Source: Streptomyces sp. WMMB303 (GTDB lineage: Bacteria > Actinomycetota > Actinomycetes > Streptomycetales > Streptomycetaceae). Taken from it: a stretch of 64,000 nt of DNA. Positions 1-8,713 of this stretch are shown in pieces (within the stretch, counting starts at the first letter, position 1; every line of letters begins with the position of its first letter). The position numbers and the translations under genes were made by a program. The DNA lies in the NCBI RefSeq assembly GCF_029351045.1, contig NZ_JARKIN010000001.1, positions 248,001 through 312,000 of the forward strand, in the 5' to 3' direction. Under the pieces are notes generated by a model. That model saw nothing but the letters and a program-made list of their open reading frames with translations, did no database searches and was not told where the DNA came from.

Positions 1-65
1 CCGCCGAGGTGGACGGACTGCGGGTGTGCGGCGGCCTGTTCACGGTCACCGCCCTGGAGTGGTGA
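1..65 (+). CDS. C-terminal end of a gene that begins outside the window
   Basis: An open frame running from base 3 to a TGA at 63-65 encodes about 20 residues ending in ...VTALEW. Codon use is typical of the rest of the window (GC at third positions), so it is probably the end of a real gene. Too little is present to name the family. Confidence 0.5.
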   Translation, partial: AEVDGLRVCGGLFTVTALEW

Positions 66-262
66 AGCACCCCGGCGGACCGCGGCCGCGCGCGGCCCCC
101 TCCGGGATGCGGCGACAGGGCCGCGCCGCAGGTCCCGCCGCAGGTCCGGCCCCTCCCGCAGGCTAGAGTCTGCGCCGGACCCGGCGTGCGCACCGGTGCC
201 GCCCCAGGCGGCGCGTGCCCGGCATCGGAGACGGCACACGACGCTCGGGAGAAGCGCGGACG

Positions 263-1174
263 ATGGACTACCAGGCGGTGCTCGAGGAGGTCGCGGCCAC
301 TGCGGCGCCCCAGGTCGGCCGCGGGCAGCCGGCCGGATACATCCCGGCGCTGGCCGAGGTGGACCTGGGCGGGTTCGGCATGGCGGTCGCCGACGTGGAC
401 GGTTCGGTCACCGGGGTCGGCGACTGGCAGGTGCCCTTCTCCATACAGAGCGTCTCCAAAGCGTTCGGCCTGGCGCTGGTACTGGCCCGGGACGGCGAGA
501 GCCTGTGGGGCCGGGTGGGCCGCGAGCCGTCCGGCACCGCCTTCAACTCCCTGGTGCAGTTGGAGTACGAGAACGGCATCCCGCGCAACCCCTTCATCAA
601 CGCGGGCGCGCTGGTGGTCACCGACCGGCTGCAGTCGCTCACCGGCGACGCCAGCACCTCGATGCTGGACTTCCTGTGCACCCAGAGCGGCAATCCGGCC
701 GTCGCCTTCGACCCGCAGGTGGCCTCCTCCGAGTCCGAGCACGGGGACCGCAACGCCGCCCTGGCGTACCTCATGGCCAGCTACGACAATCTGGACAACC
801 CCGTACCGACGGTGCTGGACCACTACTTCTGGCAGTGCTCCATCAGCATGAGCTGCCGCGATCTGGCGCTGGCCGGCTCCTTCCTGGCCCGGCAGGGAGT
901 GGGGACGGACGGCTCCCGGCTGCTCCCGGCCCGCGATGTGAAGCGGGTCAACGCGGTCATGCTCACCTGCGGGACCTACGACGCGGCGGGCGACTTCGCC
1001 TACCGGGTGGGACTGCCGGGCAAGAGCGGGGTCGGCGGGGGGATCCTGGCGGTGGTGCCCGGCCGGTGCACGCTCTGCGTCTGGAGTCCCGGCCTGGACC
1101 TGCGCGGCAACTCGGTGGCGGGCGTCGCGGCACTGGACGCCTTCACCTCGCTCACCGGATGGTCGGTGTTCTGA
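263..1174 (+). CDS. glsA: glutaminase (serine-dependent, beta-lactamase fold)
   Basis: Hydrolyses L-glutamine to glutamate and ammonia in the cytoplasm. The 303-residue product has the usual length of GlsA-type glutaminases and shows the SxxK nucleophile motif in FSIQSVSKAF near residue 65, then the family signatures NSLVQLEYENG and NPFINAGAL. No signal peptide. An in-frame ATG exists 48 bases upstream, but I chose the ATG at 263 because it gives the conserved beginning (MDYQAVLEEV) and has a purine-rich stretch (GGGAGA) about 10 bases before it. The gene stands alone, convergent with the phosphatase gene that follows on the other strand. Confidence is high for the family. Confidence 0.9.
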   Translation: MDYQAVLEEVAATAAPQVGRGQPAGYIPALAEVDLGGFGMAVADVDGSVTGVGDWQVPFSIQSVSKAFGLALVLARDGESLWGRVGREPSGTAFNSLVQLEYENGIPRNPFINAGALVVTDRLQSLTGDASTSMLDFLCTQSGNPAVAFDPQVASSESEHGDRNAALAYLMASYDNLDNPVPTVLDHYFWQCSISMSCRDLALAGSFLARQGVGTDGSRLLPARDVKRVNAVMLTCGTYDAAGDFAYRVGLPGKSGVGGGILAVVPGRCTLCVWSPGLDLRGNSVAGVAALDAFTSLTGWSVF

Positions 1175-1252
1175 TCCCCTGGCCCGGGGGCGGGGCAGCA
1201 GCTCCCGGGCGCGCCCCGGGGGCGCCCGAGCCCTGCTCCACCGCGTCGGGCG

Positions 1253-4069
1253 TCACAGCTCCACGTCGCCCCACTGGTCCAGCAGACTCTCGCCGGGCTC
1301 CTCGCCGGTTTCGTCCCCGCCGTCGTGCAGTGGCTGCTCGGTCCAGATGATCTTGCCGCGGCCGGTGTAGCGGGTGCCCCAGCGCCGCGCGAACCGGGCG
1401 ATGAGGTAGAGCCCGCGGCCCCCTTCGTCCGTGATCGCCGCGCGGCGCAGATGCGGTGACGTGCTGCTCCCGTCGGCGACCTCGCAGATCACGCTGTTGC
1501 GGTCCTGCAGCAGCCGGAGGCGGATGGGCGGGGTTCCGTAGCGGATGGCGTTGGTGACCAGCTCGCTGACGATCAACTCGGTGGTGAAGGCCAGGTCCGC
1601 CAGGCCCCAGTCGGCCAGTCGCCGGGCGCATGCGGCGCGGACGGGCGCGACGGCGGTCGGGTCGTCGGGCACTTCCCAGGTCGCGACCTGGTCCGGGGCC
1701 AGGGTGTGGGTGCGGGCCACCAGCAGCGCGACGTCGTCGCTCGGGTGTTCGGGCAGCAGTGCGCCGATCACGGCCCGGCAGGTCTCCTCAGGCGTCCGGT
1801 CGGCCCGGGCGAGGGCGTCGCGCAGGAGCGCGAGACCGGTGTCGGCGTCGCGCTCCCGGTTCTCGACCAGGCCGTCGGTGAACAGCGCCAGCCGGCTGCC
1901 GGCGGGCAGGTCCAGGTCCGCGGTCTCGACCGGCATCCCGGCTCCGAGGCCCAGGGGCGGCGCGAGGGGGAGATCGGGGAAGGTGACGCTGCCGTCGGGG
2001 TGCACGAGAGCGGGCCCGGGGTGACCGGCGCGCGCGGCGGTGGCCCGGCCGGAGACCGGGTCGTAGACGGCATAGAGGCACGTGGCTCCGGTGAGGGCGG
2101 TCCCGTCGCCCTCCACGGCGCGCTCCTGGTCGATGCGGGCGACGAGTTCGTCCAGGTACGAGAGGAGTTCGTCGGGTGCCAGGTCGAGAGCGGAGAAGTT
2201 GTGCACCGCGGTGCGCAGCCGGCCCATGGTGGCGGCCGCGTGCAGTCCGTGACCCACCACGTCCCCCACCACCAGCGCCACCCGGGCACCGGGCAGCGCG
2301 ATGACGTCGAACCAGTCCCCGCCCACCCCCGCACCCGCCGGCAGATAGCGGAAGGCCACGTCCACGGCGGAGAGTTCCGGCAGCTCGCGGGGGAGCAGGC
2401 TGCGCTGCAGGGTGACGGTCATGGCGTGCTCGCGGGTGTAGCGCCGCGCGTTGTCGATGCTCACGGCCGCCCGGGCGGTCAGCTCCTGGGCGAAGGACAG
2501 GTCGCTCTCGCCGAACGGCTCGCCCTCGGAGCGCCAGAAGTCGGCCACCCCCAGCACCACGCCGCGCGCCTGGAGCGGCACCGAGAGCAGGGAGTGGATG
2601 CCGTAGGAGAGGACGCGCCGGGCGCGCTCGGGGTCCTGGGCGCGCCAGCCGCGGGAGGCGGCCAGGTCGGGCTCCAGCACCGGCCGGCCACTGGTCGCGA
2701 CGGTGGCGACGGGATTGGTGGGCGCGAACCGGATCAGCTCACCCTCCGGATAGAGGGGAGGGTCGTCGCGGATGCCGCGGACGGCGGTGCGGCGCATCTC
2801 GGTGCCGGCCTCACCCGGCTCCTCTCCGCGCAGCACCGGGTCCAGCAGTTCGACGGTGACGAAGTCGGCGAACCTGGGCACGGTGACCTCGGCCAACTCC
2901 TCGGCGGTACGCGCCACATCAAGGGTGGTCCCGATCCGGACCCCGGCGTCGTACAGCAGTTGCAGCCGCTCCCTGGCCACCTCGGCGCGGCCCGCCAAGG
3001 CCTGCAGCTCCGTGGTGTCGCGCAGCGTGGCCACGCTGTGGGACGCTCCCCCGTGCTGCTCGACGGACCGCACATTGACGGCCAGCAGCCGGTCACCGAC
3101 CCGGTGCACCTCATCGGTGGTGGGTTCACCGGAGGCCAGCAGTTCCGCCGTGCCGGGAGCCAGACCGAGGTCGCCGACCGCTCGTCGCTCCGCGTCCTCG
3201 GGCAGGTCCAGCAGTCGCCGCGCCTCGTCGTTGGCCAGCAGCAGCCGTCCTCTGTCGTCGACGATGAGCACGCCTTCGCGTACCGCGTGCAGCACCGCGT
3301 CGTGGTGCTCGTACATCCGCGTCATCTCGACCGGGCCGAGTCCCCGGGTCTGGCGGCGCAGCCGCCGGCTCACCAGCGCGGAGCCGCCCATGGCCAGCAC
3401 GAGCACCCCGGCGGCCGTGCCGAAGAGCAGCGGCAGTTGCTCCTGGGCCTCCTGGTTGACGTTCTCGATGGTGATCTCCGGGGCGACCACGCCCGCGACG
3501 GTGCCGTCCGCGCGGAAGACGGGCACGGCCGCGTACACCGACAGTCCCAGCGGGTCGGTGACGGTGTGGGTGAAGGACTCGCCTCTGAGCGCCTTCTTGT
3601 AGGGCCCGACGAAGCGCTGTCCGATCCGGTCGGGGTCCCGGTGGGTGAGGCGGATGCCGTCCGTGGTGGCCACGACGATGTTGTCGACGCCGGTCCGCTT
3701 CCGGGCGGCCTCGGCGCGGGGCTGGAGCACCGCGGTCGGGTCGGAGCTGTCCAGGGCTTCCGCCGTTCCCGGAGCGTTCGCGAACCCTTCTCCGGCCGCG
3801 AGTACCTCGTCGCGGGTCCCCTCGATGCTCTGGCGGCGGGACTGCAGCACGAGGCCCGCGACCGTCACGGCGACGAGGACGACCACCAGCACCAGTTGCA
3901 GCAGCAGGACCTGGCCCGCGACGGTGTGCACACTCAGCGGGGAGCGCGCCTGCCGTCCCCACGACAGGGAGGGCCTCCGAGGCGCGGCACCGGGGCGCTC
4001 GGCACGCTCGGGCCCGGTACCCGGCGCGCTGCGGCTCCTCGCGCGCCGGAGCCGGTCCCGTTTCGCCAT
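1253..4069 (-). CDS. membrane sensor PP2C (SpoIIE-type) phosphatase with PAS, GAF and kinase-like domains
   Basis: A 938-residue regulatory phosphatase likely to act on anti-sigma-factor antagonists. Order of domains: a membrane helix near residues 53-77, an extracytoplasmic CitA/DcuS-like sensor with the stretch VDNIVVATTDGIRLTH, a second membrane helix near 212-235, a PAS domain (VREGVLIVDDRGRLLLAN), a GAF domain around 390-560, a SpoIIE/PP2C domain (AGVGGDWFDVIAL; VVGDVVGHG), and an RsbW-like ATPase domain with N box SELVTNAIRYG and G box EGGRGLYLI. The start at 4069 (MAKRDRLR) was preferred to one 111 bases upstream, whose extra residues are proline-rich and unlike family members. It is divergent from a second PP2C gene at 4346, so the two may share a regulatory region. 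Confidence 0.88.
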   Translation of the reverse strand: MAKRDRLRRARSRSAPGTGPERAERPGAAPRRPSLSWGRQARSPLSVHTVAGQVLLLQLVLVVVLVAVTVAGLVLQSRRQSIEGTRDEVLAAGEGFANAPGTAEALDSSDPTAVLQPRAEAARKRTGVDNIVVATTDGIRLTHRDPDRIGQRFVGPYKKALRGESFTHTVTDPLGLSVYAAVPVFRADGTVAGVVAPEITIENVNQEAQEQLPLLFGTAAGVLVLAMGGSALVSRRLRRQTRGLGPVEMTRMYEHHDAVLHAVREGVLIVDDRGRLLLANDEARRLLDLPEDAERRAVGDLGLAPGTAELLASGEPTTDEVHRVGDRLLAVNVRSVEQHGGASHSVATLRDTTELQALAGRAEVARERLQLLYDAGVRIGTTLDVARTAEELAEVTVPRFADFVTVELLDPVLRGEEPGEAGTEMRRTAVRGIRDDPPLYPEGELIRFAPTNPVATVATSGRPVLEPDLAASRGWRAQDPERARRVLSYGIHSLLSVPLQARGVVLGVADFWRSEGEPFGESDLSFAQELTARAAVSIDNARRYTREHAMTVTLQRSLLPRELPELSAVDVAFRYLPAGAGVGGDWFDVIALPGARVALVVGDVVGHGLHAAATMGRLRTAVHNFSALDLAPDELLSYLDELVARIDQERAVEGDGTALTGATCLYAVYDPVSGRATAARAGHPGPALVHPDGSVTFPDLPLAPPLGLGAGMPVETADLDLPAGSRLALFTDGLVENRERDADTGLALLRDALARADRTPEETCRAVIGALLPEHPSDDVALLVARTHTLAPDQVATWEVPDDPTAVAPVRAACARRLADWGLADLAFTTELIVSELVTNAIRYGTPPIRLRLLQDRNSVICEVADGSSTSPHLRRAAITDEGGRGLYLIARFARRWGTRYTGRGKIIWTEQPLHDGGDETGEEPGESLLDQWGDVEL

Positions 4070-4345
4070 ATTATGAGTATTGTCGTTCGAAGGGGGTCGC
4101 TCAATCCGCGGTTCGACGGCTCCGCACGGGGGCGGAGGCTGCGGAAGCGGGGGCACGCGCCGACCACCGGCCGGGAACACGGCGGTGAGTACGCGTCAGC
4201 CGGGAAGGGATGACCCTCGCCGATGACCTGATCGGGTGATGCGGGGCCGGACACTGCCGCCCACCGGGCCGCCGGCTCCGCCCGGACACGCTGCCCACGG
4301 GTGTTGCTCGCCCCCGCGGTGACCCTCCACGACGAGAGTGGGGGC

Positions 4346-5629
4346 ATGACTACTCCCCTGGGACGCTCATCCGGCCCCGAGGGAGCGGCGCCGGAACCGG
4401 CAGCGGCACGTGCGGCCATGTTCGGGGCGCTGCTCATCGCGAGCCACACCTCCACCCTGGAGCACCTGCCGCAGCTCGTGGCGGCACACGCCCGGCGGGT
4501 GGGGCTCAGCGAAGTGCTGATCTACCTGGCGGACCTGCAGCAGGATGTGCTCTCCCCGCTGTCCGGCAGGCCGGCACCGGCGGGTGCCGGGGAGGGCGAG
4601 GAGCTCACCATCGAGGGCACGGTGGCCGGACGGGCCTTCCAGCACGGCGAGATCCTCCCGGTCACGGTGGCCGATCCCTGCCAGTTTTGGGTCCCGCTGG
4701 TGGACGGCACCGACCGGCTCGGTGTACTGCGGATCACCGCCGAGGACGCGGACGCGGCGAGGCGTGAGGACATGGAGCGCCTGGCGGCGCTCGTGGCGCT
4801 GCTCGTGGTCTCCAAACGCGGACTGAGCGACTCCTACGCCCGCCTGGTCCGCCGCAGGCGGATGAGTCTGGCGGCGGAGATGGAGTGGCGGATCATGCCG
4901 CAGCGCACCTTCGCGACGGAGCGGGTGGTGATCAGCGCGGTCATGGAGCCCGCCTACGACGTCAGCGGCGACGTCTACGACTACGCGGTCGACGGCCGAA
5001 CCGTGCACCTCGCGGTGCTGGACGCCATGGGCCACGACACCGCGGCGGGGCTGACCGCGAGTCTCGCGCTCACCACCTTGCGCAACAGCCGCCGCGAAGG
5101 CGCCTGCCTGGTGCGTACCGCGGCCGCGGTGGACGAGGCGTTGCTCGAGCAGTTCCGCGGGGACCGGTTCGCGACCGGCATCCTGGCCGCGCTGGACGTG
5201 CCCAGCGGCGAGCTGACCTGGCTCAGCCGCGGCCACCATCTGCCGGTCATCGTCCGGGGCCGCTCCACCATCGAGCCGGCGCACCCGCCCGGACCGCCGA
5301 TGGGCACCGGGTTCCGGACGGACACCCAGGTGTGCCGCACCCACCTGCAGCCCGGCGACCGGCTTCTGCTCTACACCGACGGCATCACCGAGGCCCGGAA
5401 CAGCCGGGGCGAGGAGTTCGGCATGGAGCGCTTCACCGATTTCCTCATCCGGCACCAGGCCGACGAACTTCCCGTGCCCGAGACCCTGCGCCGGCTGATC
5501 CGGCATCACCTCGAACACCACCAGGGCCGGCTGCGCGACGACGCCACGGTGCTGCTCGTCGAGTGGCCCGGCTCCCCCTACCCGCCGGGCGAGGCCGAGG
5601 AACTGTCAGGTGTCCCCGCCGAGCGCTGA
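4346..5629 (+). CDS. GAF-domain PP2C (SpoIIE-type) phosphatase
   Basis: A soluble 427-residue serine phosphatase. An N-terminal GAF-like sensor covers about residues 25-165; the C-terminal PP2C/SpoIIE catalytic domain (about 195-410) has the metal-binding signatures YDVSGDVYDY, LDAMGHDTAAG and YTDGITEARN. There are no membrane segments. The start at 4346 is preceded by GAGAGTGGGGG. It is divergent from the much larger sensor phosphatase at 1253-4069, and the pair probably belongs to stress or developmental partner-switching circuits. The family assignment is firm; the target protein is unknown. Confidence 0.88.
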   Translation: MTTPLGRSSGPEGAAPEPAAARAAMFGALLIASHTSTLEHLPQLVAAHARRVGLSEVLIYLADLQQDVLSPLSGRPAPAGAGEGEELTIEGTVAGRAFQHGEILPVTVADPCQFWVPLVDGTDRLGVLRITAEDADAARREDMERLAALVALLVVSKRGLSDSYARLVRRRRMSLAAEMEWRIMPQRTFATERVVISAVMEPAYDVSGDVYDYAVDGRTVHLAVLDAMGHDTAAGLTASLALTTLRNSRREGACLVRTAAAVDEALLEQFRGDRFATGILAALDVPSGELTWLSRGHHLPVIVRGRSTIEPAHPPGPPMGTGFRTDTQVCRTHLQPGDRLLLYTDGITEARNSRGEEFGMERFTDFLIRHQADELPVPETLRRLIRHHLEHHQGRLRDDATVLLVEWPGSPYPPGEAEELSGVPAER

Positions 5630-5840
5630 CCCGCGGCCCGGTGCGGCCACGGGTGCGGGCGGGTCCGGATCCGGAGGGAGGGCGTCACCGGCCCGCTTGC
5701 GCGGAGCACTCCGCGGACTCGCGCTGTCACACCTCGGGGAGCCGCCCGTGCGGGAGCCGAAACCGGCCGGGCGCGAGCGATGATTCCCCTACGGCCGGAC
5801 GGTCTCTGTCACCGACAGCCGCACTCCCTTCGGAGGAACC

Positions 5841-6674
5841 ATGGACTCCCGCTCACACGACACCGCCGCCGCCCGCACCCTGGAGGTGCCCGGTGCACGT
5901 CTGCACTACGAGGTGCGCGGCGACGGCCCGCTCCTCGTCCTGGTCGGCGCCCCGATGGATGCCGGCGCCTTCGCCCCGCTGGCCGAGCTGCTCGCCGCGG
6001 ACCACACCGTGCTCACCACCGATCCGCGCGGAATCAACCGCAGCGGGCTCGACGACCCCGCCCAGGACTCCACTCCGGAACTGCGCGCCGACGACCTCGC
6101 CCGGCTCGTCGAGGCGCTCGGCCGCGGCCCGGCCGCGGTGCTGGGCTCCAGCGGTGGGGCCGTCAGCGCACTGGCCCTGGCCCAGCACCACCCCAAAGCC
6201 GTGCACACGGTCGTCGCCCACGAGCCGCCGCTGATCGAACTCCTGGAGGACCGCGACGCGCTGCGGAAGGGCACCGAGGAGACCGTCCGCACCTATCTCG
6301 ACGGCGACGTGACCGGAGCATGGCGGAAGTTCTTCACCAACGCCGGAATCAGCCTCCCCGAACCGGTGATCGAGGAGATGTTCGGCGGCGAGCGCGACCC
6401 TCAGCAGGTGGCGGACGAACAGCGTTGGTTCGCGCACGAGATGCGGGCCTCCAGCTTCTGGCAGCCCGATCTCGCGGCGCTGCGCTCCGCTGCCACCAGG
6501 ATCGTGGTGGGAGTCGGGGAGGACTCTGCCGGACAGTTGTGCGACCGGACCTCGCTCGCGCTGGCCGAGGCGCTGGGCGCGGAGCGGGCCGTCTTCCCCG
6601 GCGACCACACCGGCTTCGTCGAGGACCCCGAGGCCTTCGCCACGCGGCTTCGGTCGGTCGTATCCGCCGGCTGA
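5841..6674 (+). CDS. alpha/beta hydrolase
   Basis: A 277-residue cytoplasmic hydrolase of the alpha/beta fold. The nucleophile elbow is GSSGG (serine near residue 109), the oxyanion region is LVGAPMDAGAF and the C-terminal catalytic histidine sits in GDHTGFVEDP. Start at 5841 has a textbook ribosome site, CGGAGGAACC. The substrate cannot be predicted; haloperoxidase- or esterase-like relatives are common in actinomycetes. The gene is monocistronic and convergent with the CBS-domain gene, with a hairpin between them. Confidence 0.82.
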   Translation: MDSRSHDTAAARTLEVPGARLHYEVRGDGPLLVLVGAPMDAGAFAPLAELLAADHTVLTTDPRGINRSGLDDPAQDSTPELRADDLARLVEALGRGPAAVLGSSGGAVSALALAQHHPKAVHTVVAHEPPLIELLEDRDALRKGTEETVRTYLDGDVTGAWRKFFTNAGISLPEPVIEEMFGGERDPQQVADEQRWFAHEMRASSFWQPDLAALRSAATRIVVGVGEDSAGQLCDRTSLALAEALGAERAVFPGDHTGFVEDPEAFATRLRSVVSAG

Positions 6675-6684
6675 CCGCCCGGAT

Positions 6685-6738
6685 CCGCCTCGGCCCGCCC
6701 GGGCAGACCGGCGGCCCGCCCGGCGAGTGCCGAGGCGG
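6685..6738. terminator. possible bidirectional terminator hairpin
   Basis: Ten-base perfect arms, CCGCCTCGGC at 6685-6694 and GCCGAGGCGG at 6729-6738, enclose a GC-rich loop of 34 bases between the convergent hydrolase and CBS genes. There is no T-run, as is usual for actinomycete terminators. Confidence 0.45.
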
Positions 6739-6759
6739 GTCCGCCGTGGGGTGCGGGAC

Positions 6760-7188
6760 TCAGGCGTAGACCTGTTCCACAAAGCCCGCGAGCTGCTCGT
6801 CGTTCAGGTGGTGCCGGCCCAGATCGGTTTCGCTGATCACTCCGACCACCCGCTTGTTCCCGTCGATGACGGGCAGGCGCCGGATCTGGTGGGTCTCCAT
6901 CTCGCGGAGGACCTCACTCAGGTCCGCGTCGGCGCTGATCCAGCGCGGAGTGCCCTCGCACAGTTCTCCCGCCGTCACCCGCGAGGGGTCGCGTCCGGCC
7001 GCGATGCAGCGGACGACGATGTCACGGTCGGTGATGATGCCGCACATACGCTCGTCGGGGTCGTTGGGGTCGCTCACGGGCAAGGCACCCACGTCCATCT
7101 CGCGCATCAACTGGGCGGCCCGGTCGAGGGTCTCGGTGGCGGGTACCCACCGGACGCCGGGGTGCATGATGTCGGCTGCCGTGGTCAT
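6760..7188 (-). CDS. CBS-domain protein
   Basis: A 142-residue protein made of two CBS repeats: the first at about 8-60 (MHPGVRWVPATETLDRAAQL ... GIITDRDIV), the second at about 73-130 (PRWISADADLSEVLREM ... VVGVISETDL). Such stand-alone pairs bind adenine nucleotides and act as small regulatory modules. No fused enzyme or channel domain is present. The ribosome site is an AGGAGG-like stretch just upstream (reverse complement of 7193-7200). Its partner is unknown. Confidence 0.88.
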   Translation of the reverse strand: MTTAADIMHPGVRWVPATETLDRAAQLMREMDVGALPVSDPNDPDERMCGIITDRDIVVRCIAAGRDPSRVTAGELCEGTPRWISADADLSEVLREMETHQIRRLPVIDGNKRVVGVISETDLGRHHLNDEQLAGFVEQVYA

Positions 7189-7313
7189 CGCATCCTCCTG
7201 TCACCGCGGTCCAGCATTCTGTTCGCCCCCCGGTCCATCGTGGTCGCCCTGCCCGGTTTACGCCATTCGGGGCCGCCGGCCCCGCACACCTGGGCGGACG
7301 GCCTCGCAGGGAC

Positions 7314-7910
7314 TCACTCGGCGGACGCCGGGCGCCCCGGGGCGCCGGCCCGCAGCCCGTCCATCACCAGGTCGAGGAGCCGGTCGGCGCGGGCCTGCCA
7401 GTCGTGCTGCGGATCGATCTGCCACAGCCCCGCGATGGCCAGGAGGAAGTCCTCCGGGGTCATCCCGGGGCGTATCGTTCCGGCGCGTTCGTTGGCCTCC
7501 AGCAGGGTGCCCACGGCCTGCGTCAGCGGACCGTACCCGAGCCCGGCGAGGGTGCCGCAGGCGCTGGTGGCCGCCCGCAGCGCGTCCGCGAGACCCGCCT
7601 TGGCCAGCGAGTACCGGGCGAGCCGGTCCATCCACTCGCGCAGCGCCCGGTCCGGCGGCCGGGTGCGCAGCAGTTGCTCGGCGGCCTCGGCCACCTGCTG
7701 CACCTCGTACCGGTAGACCTCCAGGACCAGGGCCTCGCGGCTGGGGAAGTTGCGGTAGAGGGTGCCCTGGCCGACCCCCGCCTTCTTGGCGATGGTGCTC
7801 AGCGGCGCGTCGGCGGCGCGGGTCAGCTCCGCGAGCGCCACCTCCAGGATGCGTTCGCGGTTGCGCTGCGCGTCCGAGCGCAGCGCGGTGCCGGGCTTGT
7901 GGTGCCGCAC
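7314..7910 (-). CDS. TetR-family regulator, likely controlling the molybdenum hydroxylase operon
   Basis: A 198-residue repressor. The N-terminal helix-turn-helix is at about residues 15-60 (ILEVALAELTRA ... TIAKKAGVGQGTLYRNF), followed by a helical ligand-binding domain. The start is a GTG at 7910 with AAGGAGG four bases upstream. The gene is divergent from the PaoABC-like operon, and the 230-bp gap between them carries a promoter whose spacer is a perfect palindrome plus a second near-copy, so repression of both genes by this protein is the simplest reading. The ligand is unknown; an aldehyde or aromatic aldehyde would fit the target operon. Confidence 0.85.
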   Translation of the reverse strand: MRHHKPGTALRSDAQRNRERILEVALAELTRAADAPLSTIAKKAGVGQGTLYRNFPSREALVLEVYRYEVQQVAEAAEQLLRTRPPDRALREWMDRLARYSLAKAGLADALRAATSACGTLAGLGYGPLTQAVGTLLEANERAGTIRPGMTPEDFLLAIAGLWQIDPQHDWQARADRLLDLVMDGLRAGAPGRPASAE

Positions 7911-7969
7911 TCGTCCTCCTTTCCGCCCCGGCGCGGAACTGCGGTGCGCAGCGGCGATACGCGGAACTC

Positions 7970-8025
7970 TTGCGAACCGGACAACTGTCCGATACGTTCA
8001 TGACGGATGGAGTGGACTGTTGTCC
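7970..8025 (+). promoter_or_regulatory. promoter with TetR-type operator in the spacer, plus a second operator copy
   Basis: TTGCGA (7970-7975), a 17-base spacer and TACGTT (7993-7998) form a good promoter pointing at the hydroxylase operon. The spacer contains the perfect palindrome CGGACAACTGTCCG at 7978-7991. A second copy, GGACTGTTGTCC at 8014-8025, matches the first in 11 of 12 bases when read on the other strand. Binding by the divergent TetR protein is inferred. Confidence 0.65.
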
Positions 8026-8140
8026 GCTTTCTCCAACCCACCATAGCGTCGGATCCCCGGGCGGCGGACGCTCCGTCCGCCCCAGCCTCTCCGCCCGCGC
8101 GCCGATCCTCCTCGTACCGCACTCGCGAAGGAAGCTGTTC

Positions 8141-8713
8141 ATGGCTCCAGCCACCGCCAGCGCAATCACCTTGCAGATCAACGGAGAGCACCACACCCTG
8201 ACCGTCGACAACCGCACCACCCTGCTCGACGCGCTGCGCGAGCGCCTCGACCTGACCGGTTCGAAGAAGGGCTGCGACCAGGGACAGTGCGGCGCCTGCA
8301 CCGTCCTGGTCGACGGCCGCCGGACCGTGGCCTGCCTGCAACTGGCCGTCGCCGCCGAGGGGCGTGCCGTCACCACCATCGAAGGCGTCGCGGACGGCGA
8401 GCAACTCCACCCGGTGCAGCAGGCGTTCCTCGACCTCGACGGCTATCAGTGCGGCTATTGCACCCCGGGGCAGATCTGCTCCGCCCTCGGCGTACTCGAG
8501 GAGCACGCGGCGGGCTGGCCCAGCGCCGCCACCGGCGACGTCCGGCCCGAGGCGGGACCGCCACCACTGACCCCGGAGGAGATACGGGAGCGGATGAGCG
8601 GCAACCTGTGCCGCTGCGGCGCGTACGTGTCGATCGTCCAGGCCGTCTCGCAGGCCGCCTCGACCCCGGCCCGGCCCGCCGTCGGCACGGGCCCGAAGGA
8701 GCCCGCCGCATGA
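8141..8713 (+). CDS. molybdenum hydroxylase [2Fe-2S] subunit (PaoA/YagT-like)
   Basis: The electron-transfer subunit of a xanthine-oxidase-family aldehyde oxidoreductase, 190 residues. The plant-type ferredoxin cluster ligands are in CDQGQCGAC and a later cysteine (VACLQL); the second cluster uses CGYC and CRC in the C-terminal all-helical domain. Unlike E. coli PaoA, there is no twin-arginine signal peptide, so a cytoplasmic enzyme is implied. The ATG at 8141 follows GAAGGAAG. Its stop overlaps the next start (ATGA), so the three subunits are translationally coupled. Confidence 0.92.
   Translation: MAPATASAITLQINGEHHTLTVDNRTTLLDALRERLDLTGSKKGCDQGQCGACTVLVDGRRTVACLQLAVAAEGRAVTTIEGVADGEQLHPVQQAFLDLDGYQCGYCTPGQICSALGVLEEHAAGWPSAATGDVRPEAGPPPLTPEEIRERMSGNLCRCGAYVSIVQAVSQAASTPARPAVGTGPKEPAA

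Noticed and set aside
1706..4213. Open frame of 835 codons opposite the large phosphatase
   Set aside because: Shadow of a clear PAS-GAF-PP2C gene, low-complexity composition.
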